Positions 7,795-13,039 of a stretch of DNA of 13,039 bases are shown here, piece by piece (the stretch's first letter is position 1; each line of letters opens with the position of its first letter). The DNA comes from an uncultured Pseudomonadota bacterium (GTDB taxonomy: Bacteria; Myxococcota_A; UBA796; UBA9615): NCBI GenBank assembly GCA_937907595.1, contig CALCXL010000583.1:1-13039 (forward strand). Reading direction: 5' to 3'. The position numbers and the translations under genes were made by a program. The notes below the pieces were generated by a model, which saw only the letters and a program-made list of their open reading frames with translations, was not told the DNA's origin and made no database searches.

Positions 7795-8769
7795 ATGGGC
7801 GCGATGACTGCGCGCAGCCACCACCTCATCGCGCTCGCCCTGCTGCTGACGCTCGGCCTCGCGGGCTGCTGGCCCCCAGGCGGGCCGGGCGGGTCCCCGA
7901 CCCCGCCGCCGGCGCTGTCCTTCGAGTTGGCGTGGTGGGCCGACGACGGCGAGCCCCTGGAGTTCGGAGCGGTCACCCAGACGGAGGCGACCACCCTCAC
8001 CACTCGGGTGAGCAACGTGGGCAGCGGCAACATGGCGGTGGCGGGCCTCACGGGGCCCAGCAGCGGCTTCGGGTTCCTGGAGGAGCTGCCGCTGTGGCTG
8101 GAGCCCGGCGACGAGGTCGAGCTCCCGCTGCAGTACAGCCCCACCCGCCCCGAGATCGTGGCCGGCTTCCTCTCCCTGCGCACCCAGCCCCAGGTGCTGG
8201 AGCCGCCGACGCTGGCGGTGCGGGCCCAGGGTCTGGCGGCGCAACTGGATTGGTCCCGGAGCTCCCTGTTGCCCGACTCCACCGAGCCCGGCTGCCCCCA
8301 GGAGGTCACCCTGGTCCTGCGCAGCGCCGGCAGCCTGCCCACCACGGTCACCGCGCTGGACATGGAGGACGTGGACAGCGACTTCTTCATCGTCTCGGCC
8401 CCGGAGCTCCCCGCCACGTTGGACCCCGGCGCGACCGCGGAGGTGGTCCTGGGCTTCCAGCGGGAGAGCCCGGGCACGGCCATCGACCGCGTCCTGCCCA
8501 CCACGGAGCCGGCCTACGCCAACGACCCCGGCCCCTTCCTGCAGGGCTTCGCGGCCTTCGATCGCACCGTCGCCGACACGTTCGCGCCCGCCGACGAGCT
8601 GCTCCTGAGCGAGGTCCCCTGGCCCGAAGGGATCGCGGTGCAGGTCGACGCCCTCCCCTGGTCCGACTGGAGCTACGCCGCCGAGCCTGCGCGGGTGCTG
8701 CTGGACGCGTCGACCCTGCCCGACGACGCCGTGATCACGGTGGAGTACCCGGTGGTCGAGGGCTGCTGA
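7795..8769 (+). CDS. Lipoprotein with ASH-like (choice-of-anchor D type) domains
   Basis: The 324-residue product begins with a lipoprotein signal: Arg and two His, a hydrophobic core (about 11-22) and lipobox LAGC with Cys25 as the acylated residue. After a Gly/Pro-rich spacer come two stretches with the pattern of immunoglobulin-like ASH/choice-of-anchor D domains. The first has LEFGAVTQ, then a VSNVGSGN turn, then LEPGDEVELPLQYSP. The second has VTLVLRSAGSLPTTV, then LDPGATAEVVLGFQ. The C-terminus (WPEGIAVQVDALPWSDWSY onward) is a further beta-rich segment ending in Cys. It is predicted to sit on the periplasmic side or the cell surface; function unknown, with binding or adhesion the usual guess. 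ATG 7795 and ATG 7804 are both in frame and both keep the signal peptide; neither has a clear ribosome site. It is divergent from the kinase and 165 bp upstream of the pseudokinase gene. Confidence 0.85.
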   Translation: MGAMTARSHHLIALALLLTLGLAGCWPPGGPGGSPTPPPALSFELAWWADDGEPLEFGAVTQTEATTLTTRVSNVGSGNMAVAGLTGPSSGFGFLEELPLWLEPGDEVELPLQYSPTRPEIVAGFLSLRTQPQVLEPPTLAVRAQGLAAQLDWSRSSLLPDSTEPGCPQEVTLVLRSAGSLPTTVTALDMEDVDSDFFIVSAPELPATLDPGATAEVVLGFQRESPGTAIDRVLPTTEPAYANDPGPFLQGFAAFDRTVADTFAPADELLLSEVPWPEGIAVQVDALPWSDWSYAAEPARVLLDASTLPDDAVITVEYPVVEGC

Positions 8770-8777
8770 GGGCGGGG

Positions 8778-8802
8778 TCGAGGGGAGCCCGGGGAGCCTC
8801 GA
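8778..8802 (+). terminator. Weak hairpin after the lipoprotein gene
   Basis: TCGAGG and CCTCGA form a perfect 6-bp stem around a GC-rich loop, 8 bp after the lipoprotein stop. There is no U-tract, so at best it is a non-canonical terminator or mRNA-end stabiliser. Confidence 0.25.
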
Positions 8803-8861
8803 ACACCCCCGAGACACAGCGGACGGGAGGCCCCTGATGAGCGATCCGCCGGGCCCGCGTC

Positions 8862-8878
8862 CGATCCCAAAAGGATCG
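8862..8878. promoter_or_regulatory. Inverted repeat upstream of the pseudokinase promoter
   Basis: CGATCC and GGATCG form a perfect 6-bp inverted repeat around CAAAA. It lies 6 bp before the putative -35, within the most AT-rich patch of the surrounding sequence. It could be a regulator-binding site; no known operator is recognised. It is too far from the lipoprotein stop, and lacks the T-run, for an intrinsic terminator. Confidence 0.35.
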
Positions 8879-8884
8879 ATCTCC

Positions 8885-8913
8885 TTCAATTCTGGCCACA
8901 GACCGCCGACAAT
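8885..8913 (+). promoter_or_regulatory. Candidate promoter for the pseudokinase gene
   Basis: TTCAAT (8885-8890) and GACAAT (8908-8913) are separated by 17 bp and resemble housekeeping -35 and -10 boxes; the -10 matches better than the -35. The local AT enrichment in a GC-rich genome supports the call. Transcription would begin near 8920, about 15 nt before the first ATG. It suggests the pseudokinase gene, and perhaps the oxidoreductase after it, can be transcribed independently of the lipoprotein gene. Confidence 0.4.
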
Positions 8914-8934
8914 GAGAGCGGGGCGCAAGGCTGG

Positions 8935-11496
8935 ATGCAGGACGGAGGCGATCCCGACGTGAGCAGGACATCGACGGTTCGACAGCACCTGCAGGTGGTC
9001 CGACCGGGCGCCGGCAAGGGCGACGTACGCCGAATCGGACCCTACGAGCTCCTGCGCGAGGTCGACCACCTGGGCCTGCCCGGCCTCTGGTACGCGCAGC
9101 GGGAGGCCCCGCCCTACCTGGCCGGGCCGTCCCTGCTCCTGCCCATCGATCGCAAGCTGGCGCAGCTGCCGGGCGTGCAGGAGCGCGTGGTCCGCGCCGC
9201 CCGCCGGGCCCAGGCCGTGCGCCACCCCCTGCTGGTGCGGGTCGAGGAGATCCTGGCCACCGACGACGAGCTTGCCCTGGTGCTCGAGGCGGTCGACGCC
9301 GTCTCCCTGGACGTGCTGCTCAAGTCCTCGGACTCCCTCGGCATCGCCTTCCAGGCCGACGTGCTGCTGGAGTTGGGCGCCCGCCTGCTGGAGGCGCTGC
9401 ACGACCTGCACACGCTGCCCCACGCCGAGGACACGCCCACCGCCCACGGCCACGTCAGCGTCAAGACGGTGCTGTTCAGCCCCGACGGCAGCCTCCGGCT
9501 CATCGGCTTCGGCCTGCCGACGGCGACGGGCTCCACGCCGCTGCACAGCGACTGGAACGCCCGGATGCCCACCCGGGCGGACGAGAAGGCGTTGGACCTG
9601 CCGGCGCTCGGCGATCAGTACGCCGTGGGCCTGCTCCTGCTGCAGCTGGCGACGGGGCGCAGCCTGACCTCCCAGGTGCCGCGCGAGTCTTCGGTGCACG
9701 AGCGCGCCGCAGCGGTGGAGCGCATGCTGCGGCGGCTGAGCCTGCGCGGGCCCCTGACCCCCCCGCTCCTGCGGCTCCTTGCCCCGAACCCCGCCCACCG
9801 CTTCAGCGACGCCCTGGCCGCAGCGGCCGCCCTGCGGCACCCGCGCGGGCCCTACGCAGCCGAGGCCCTGGAGGCGCTGATCCGCGGCGCCGGCAACGAT
9901 CTGCGCGACCAGGACGGCACCGAGCCCGAGGGCACCCCCGTCGACCTGCTGCCGCACCGCAAGGCCGGCGCCGAGCCCCAGCACGACACCCTGCGCTCGG
10001 ACGAGACCGGCACCGACCTCCCCCTGCCCCCCTCGGACTGGGACATCTCGGAGGACACCGAGGACGCCGTGCCCGCGGTGAGCCCGCCCGTCGAGACCGT
10101 CGCCTCCGGCGGCGGCACCCTGGCCAGCGCCCCGGCCTACCCCTCGGGCACCGTGTCCAGCGCTCCCGGCGGCGTGGACCGCCCCGGTCTGCCCCCCCAG
10201 GACACCGAGCGCTCGGCGATGGACGGCGCGGAGGACGCCGAGCCCGCCTCGCCGCCCGCCTCAGCCTTCGAAGAGACCTCCCCCTCCCCCGGCTTCGCGC
10301 CGGCGGGGCCCATGGACCTGTCCAACACCCAGGGCTCCGACGAGGCCGGCATGGCCGTCGCCGTGGCCCGGGCCTGGGCGGAGACCGACGGCTCCGTGCC
10401 CGCCCGCCGCTTCGACGTGTCGGACCTGGAGGCGCCGATCCTCGACGACGAGGACAACCGCGCCCTGGACTCCCGGGCCGACGACTCGCTGGACGTGTGG
10501 ACGGGCCACTTCCACAACCCGGTCTCGCCCGGGGTGGAGCAGGACACCGGCGCCCTGTCCTCCGAGGACCTGCAGGAGGTCGCGGGCGACTGGTTCCTGG
10601 ACGAGGACCCCAGCAACATCGAGCTCGCCCGCACCGAGCCGGAGGCCGACAGCATCGAGGAGGGGCCCGACGGGCGACGCCGCGTGAAGCCCGGGCGCAC
10701 CGTGCCCTACTCCCCTGCCTTCGTGCCCAAATCCACGGCCTTCCGGCGCGCGGAGGATCCCGTGCCCCCCGAGCTGTCGCCGGGCGCCATGGGCCTGCTG
10801 TCCGCGGCCATGCCCGCGGTGATGCGCGACGCGCCGATGCTGGACCGCGTGGTGGACACCGGCTCCGAGGAGCGGGAGGCGCGCAGCACCGACCCCGGCA
10901 CCCCGACCCCCCTCGCCACCGCCCGCGTGCAGCCCCGCCAGGACGAGGACGACAAGACGCACCCCTTCGGCGGGGAGACGCCCACCGCCGCCAGCGTGGC
11001 CGACGTGCCCGCCCCGTCCAGCCAGGCGCGATCGTTGGAGGCCCCGACGTCGGTGCCCGGTGAGGCGCCGGGCGGACCGGCCTGGGTCACTCCGTCCGAG
11101 GCCCTGGACGACAACTCCGTGGTGCGCGCGGCCATCGTCAGCGCCATGACCGCCACCGGCCCCATGCCCCTGGGCGGTCCCCTGCCCGGAACCCTGCCCG
11201 GCCTGCCCCCGGCCCAGCCCACCCCGCCGCCCGCCCCGCGCAAGCGCCGGCGACGTCGCAACGGCGCGCGCTCCCGACGGGGGGCGACGACGGTGGCGCG
11301 CAGCCTGCCCCGCCTGTGGGACCAGCAGACGGTCTGGTCCTCCAGCCCCGTGGCCCGCGGCATCATCCTGGGCATCCTCATCCTGCTGATGATCGGCCTG
11401 GTGGAGGGGATCCGGCGACGCGCCGAGGCCACCAACCCCGAGCAGGTCCAGGCCCGCGAGGAGGCCGAGCGCCAAGAGGAGGCCCTGCTCAAGTAG
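8935..11496 (+). CDS. Membrane-anchored pseudokinase with long acidic linker
   Basis: The 853-residue product keeps the layout of a bacterial Ser/Thr kinase over about residues 35-305 but not the active site. It opens with IGPYELLREV. The glycine loop is replaced by DHLGLPGLW, and beta3 reads LLLPIDRKL where VAIK is expected. The alphaC region (VVRAARRAQAVRHPLLVRV) lacks the Glu. The catalytic loop is HGHVSVKTVLF in place of HRDxKPxNxL, and DFG is GFG (191-193), so both catalytic Asp residues are gone. Later landmarks GDQYAVGLLLLQLATGR and HRFSDALAAAAAL match the C-lobe. Residues 325-768 are an acidic Pro/Ser/Thr-rich linker of low predicted order. A basic cluster (769-793) precedes one membrane helix (about 806-826) and a 27-residue charged tail, so the kinase-like domain should be cytosolic. 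ATG 8935 has AAGG 4 nt upstream; GTG 8959, with GGAGG (8944-8948) 10 nt before it, is an equal alternative. A scaffold or regulatory role is inferred. Confidence 0.88.
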   Translation: MQDGGDPDVSRTSTVRQHLQVVRPGAGKGDVRRIGPYELLREVDHLGLPGLWYAQREAPPYLAGPSLLLPIDRKLAQLPGVQERVVRAARRAQAVRHPLLVRVEEILATDDELALVLEAVDAVSLDVLLKSSDSLGIAFQADVLLELGARLLEALHDLHTLPHAEDTPTAHGHVSVKTVLFSPDGSLRLIGFGLPTATGSTPLHSDWNARMPTRADEKALDLPALGDQYAVGLLLLQLATGRSLTSQVPRESSVHERAAAVERMLRRLSLRGPLTPPLLRLLAPNPAHRFSDALAAAAALRHPRGPYAAEALEALIRGAGNDLRDQDGTEPEGTPVDLLPHRKAGAEPQHDTLRSDETGTDLPLPPSDWDISEDTEDAVPAVSPPVETVASGGGTLASAPAYPSGTVSSAPGGVDRPGLPPQDTERSAMDGAEDAEPASPPASAFEETSPSPGFAPAGPMDLSNTQGSDEAGMAVAVARAWAETDGSVPARRFDVSDLEAPILDDEDNRALDSRADDSLDVWTGHFHNPVSPGVEQDTGALSSEDLQEVAGDWFLDEDPSNIELARTEPEADSIEEGPDGRRRVKPGRTVPYSPAFVPKSTAFRRAEDPVPPELSPGAMGLLSAAMPAVMRDAPMLDRVVDTGSEEREARSTDPGTPTPLATARVQPRQDEDDKTHPFGGETPTAASVADVPAPSSQARSLEAPTSVPGEAPGGPAWVTPSEALDDNSVVRAAIVSAMTATGPMPLGGPLPGTLPGLPPAQPTPPPAPRKRRRRRNGARSRRGATTVARSLPRLWDQQTVWSSSPVARGIILGILILLMIGLVEGIRRRAEATNPEQVQAREEAERQEEALLK

Positions 11497-11548
11497 GGCC
11501 CCTGGGCCGGCGTTGACGCCACCGCAGGCGACCGCCACCGTGCCTCCG

Positions 11549-12673
11549 ATGACCGATTACGACTTCGTGGTGGTGGGCGCGGGCGTGGTGGGCCTGGCCG
11601 TGGCCGCCGGCCTGGCGCGACGGGGTCGGCTGCTGCTGGTGGAGCGCCACGACGGCATCTGCCGGGAGACGTCGTCCCGCAGCTCCGAGGTCGTGCACGC
11701 CGGCATCTACTACCCGCCAGGCTCCCTCAAGGCGCGGACCTGCGTGCGCGGCAAGGAGCTGCTCTACCGGCGCTGCGAGGAGCGCGGCATCGCGGCGCCG
11801 ACCGTCGGCAAGCTGATCGTGGCCCTGGAGGCCTCCGAGCTCCCGCGCATGCAGCACCTGGCCGAGCGCGCCGCCGCCAACTGCGTGCCGGTGGAGCGGC
11901 TGGACGCGGCCGACCTCCGCCGCCGCTGGCCCGACGTGCCCGGCCTCGCCGCCTTGTGGTCCCCCACCACCGGCGTCGTGGACTCCCACGCCTACGCCGC
12001 CTCCTTCGAGGCCGAGGCCCGGGCCCGCGGCGCCGACATCCTCTTCCGCAGCGAGGTGGTGGGCGTGGACCAGGGCGATGGACACCGCCTGACCGTCCGC
12101 TGCGGGGCCGAAGACGCCGCGGTGAGCGCGCGTGTGGTGGTCAACGCCGCGGGCTTGGGGCAGGACCGGCTGTCGGCGATGGCGGGCCTGGACCTGGACC
12201 GGCTGGGCATCCGGCAGCACCCCTGCAGGGGCTCCTGGTTCTCCATCAGCGAGCGCCACCGCGGACGGATCGGCACGCTGCTCTACCCGGTGGGCAGCGC
12301 CTCGGGCGGCGGGCTGGGCGTGCACCTCTGCCTGGACGTGGGCGGCGGCATGCGCCTGGGCCCCGACTGGGAGTGGGTGCAGGGCCCGCCCTTCGACCTG
12401 GAGGTCACCGACCAGCACCGCGACGCCTTCTGGCAAGCCGGGCGACGCCTCATGCCCTGGCTGGAGCGCGACGACCTGCGCCCCGATCAGAGCGGGGTGC
12501 GCGCCAAGCTGGTGCCGGCGGCCGGCGCCTTTCGCGACTTCGTGCTGCGGGAGGAGTCGGCCGAAGGCCGGCCGGGCTGGGTCACGCTGGCGGGCATCGA
12601 GAGCCCGGGCCTCACCGCCGCCGCCGCCCTGGCCGAGGAGGTCGACGGGCTGCTGCGATCGCGGGGGTTCTGA
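11549..12673 (+). CDS. lhgO: FAD-dependent L-2-hydroxyglutarate oxidase family protein
   Basis: The 374-residue product is a DAO-fold flavoprotein. The FAD-binding GAGVVG (10-15) is followed by an acidic VER (31-33), and then SSRSSEVVHAGIYYPPGSLK (42-61), the hallmark block of the L-2-hydroxyglutarate dehydrogenase/LhgO group, including the active-site His50. Further signs are VVNAAG before the middle, a GLGVHL segment and the C-terminal GIESPGLTAAAALA typical of the family. By homology it oxidises L-2-hydroxyglutarate to 2-oxoglutarate, passing electrons to quinone or oxygen. It is shorter than E. coli LhgO (about 420 residues), and the mid-domain differs from the usual LIYPVP motif (LLYPVGSAS), so the exact substrate is less sure than the family. 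The ATG at 11549 fits the homology; no ribosome site precedes it. It starts 52 bp after the pseudokinase stop and may be read through from it. It converges with the next gene, with 6 bp between stops. Confidence 0.85.
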   Translation: MTDYDFVVVGAGVVGLAVAAGLARRGRLLLVERHDGICRETSSRSSEVVHAGIYYPPGSLKARTCVRGKELLYRRCEERGIAAPTVGKLIVALEASELPRMQHLAERAAANCVPVERLDAADLRRRWPDVPGLAALWSPTTGVVDSHAYAASFEAEARARGADILFRSEVVGVDQGDGHRLTVRCGAEDAAVSARVVVNAAGLGQDRLSAMAGLDLDRLGIRQHPCRGSWFSISERHRGRIGTLLYPVGSASGGGLGVHLCLDVGGGMRLGPDWEWVQGPPFDLEVTDQHRDAFWQAGRRLMPWLERDDLRPDQSGVRAKLVPAAGAFRDFVLREESAEGRPGWVTLAGIESPGLTAAAALAEEVDGLLRSRGF

Positions 12674-12679
12674 GGACGA

Positions 12680-13039
12680 TCAGCGGCGCCGTCGGAGCAG
12701 CCCCCACACCGGCACCAGCCACCACCAGCCCATCGACCGCGCCCCGGCCTGCGACGCCGCGCAATCGCAGCCCTCGCCGGCCGCGTCGTCGTCGTCGGCT
12801 GCGTCGTCGTCGTTCACCACGTCGTCGTCGTTCACCACGTCGTCGTCGTCGGCTGCATCGTCGTCGTTCGCCGCGTCGTCGTCGTCCACCACGTCGTCGT
12901 CGTCGGCTGCGTCGTCGTCGTTCGCCGCGTCGTCGTCGTCCGCTGCGTCGTCGTCGTTCACCACGTCGTCGTCGTCGGCTGCGTCGTCGTCGTTCACCAC
13001 GTCGTCGTCGTCGGCTGCGTCGTCGTCGTCCGCTGCGTC
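12680..13039 (-). CDS. C-terminal end of an Asp-rich repeat protein with MYXO-CTERM-like tail (5' end outside window)
   Basis: The frame is open from the window edge to the TGA at 12682-12680, giving 119 codons; a GTG at 13000 is merely a repeat valine, not a start. The visible protein has 14 six-residue units of the form (A/V)(A/V)(D/N)DDD, then GEGCDC, a spacer AASQAGARSM, a short hydrophobic segment GWWWLVPVWGLL and a terminal RRRR. Cys motif, hydrophobic segment and Arg cluster form the three parts of the MYXO-CTERM sorting signal, which directs myxobacterial proteins through the membrane to the cell surface after tail processing. The hydrophobic part (about 12 residues) is short and Trp-rich, so the match is good but not textbook. 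The Asp-rich stretch is probably a flexible, strongly acidic, possibly calcium-binding spacer between the missing functional domain and the envelope anchor. Confidence 0.8.
   Translation of the reverse strand, partial: DAADDDDAADDDDVVNDDDAADDDDVVNDDDAADDDDAANDDDAADDDDVVDDDDAANDDDAADDDDVVNDDDVVNDDDAADDDDAAGEGCDCAASQAGARSMGWWWLVPVWGLLRRRR
12785..13039 (-). repeat. 18-bp tandem repeat encoding (A/V)(A/V)(D/N)DDD
   Basis: Fourteen complete 18-bp units plus one codon reach the window edge, so the array probably continues beyond it. Each unit on the plus strand is a run of GTC codon complements followed by two variable triplets, for example GTCGTCGTCGTCGGCTGC. The units vary only at the first three codons (GCA/GCC/GCG/GTG, and AAC or GAC) and keep the reading frame. 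Length differences between strains or assembly collapse are likely. Confidence 0.95.

Noticed and set aside
7681..9984. Upstream extension of the kinase reading frame on the minus strand
   Set aside because: The frame stays open by composition, but kinase homology begins just after the GTG at 7680 and the extension overlaps the lipoprotein and pseudokinase genes in antisense with no recognisable domain.
11513..11548. Earlier TTG start for the oxidoreductase, and a TTGACG -35-like box at 11513-11518
   Set aside because: The extra 12 residues precede the normal N-terminal beta strand of the FAD fold, and no -10-like sequence occurs at the right spacing from TTGACG.
12785..13039. CRISPR array
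   Set aside because: The 18-bp units are contiguous, in frame and without spacers; this is a protein-coding tandem repeat.

Overview
The window is 13 kb of very GC-rich DNA (roughly 70% or more by eye), with densely packed genes on both strands and gaps of 165 bp or less. I see no mobile element, CRISPR array, tRNA or rRNA. The organism looks like a myxobacterium-type bacterium (Myxococcota or a former deltaproteobacterial relative). The evidence is a Ser/Thr kinase fused to a STAND-type ATPase and TPR-like repeats, a lipoprotein with ASH-like folds, and a C-terminal sorting tail of the MYXO-CTERM type (Cys motif, short hydrophobic segment, Arg cluster) behind a long Asp-rich linker. This placement is inferred from gene content only.

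Layout from left to right. (1) 1-1084, minus strand: an ABC-2 type exporter, made of an ATPase and the start of its permease, which runs off the window. (2) 1231-4266, plus strand: a two-gene unit of a membrane-anchored family 2 glycosyltransferase (GtrB/ArnC/DPM1 type) and a full-length glutamine-hydrolysing asparagine synthetase, 6 bp apart. (3) 4330-7680, minus strand: a 1116-residue Ser/Thr protein kinase with a central P-loop ATPase and helical-repeat C-terminus. (4) 7795-8769, plus strand: a lipoprotein divergent from the kinase. (5) 8935-11496, plus strand: a kinase-fold protein that has lost its catalytic residues, followed by a long acidic, Pro/Ser/Thr-rich linker and one C-terminal membrane helix. 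(6) 11549-12673, plus strand: an FAD oxidoreductase of the L-2-hydroxyglutarate oxidase family. (7) 12680-13039, minus strand: the C-terminal end of a surface or secreted protein with an (A/V)(A/V)(D/N)DDD repeat and a MYXO-CTERM-like tail.

The most interesting part is 4330-11496. An active-looking kinase, a lipoprotein and a membrane-tethered pseudokinase lie side by side, and the two intergenic regions carry a perfect 14-bp palindrome, a second inverted repeat and promoter-like sequences. A plausible but untested reading is an envelope signalling module in which the pseudokinase is a membrane scaffold or phospho-target of the neighbouring kinase. The glycosyltransferase and AsnB probably belong to cell-surface glycan or amidated-product metabolism. 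The exporter and the FAD oxidoreductase have no obvious link to the rest.
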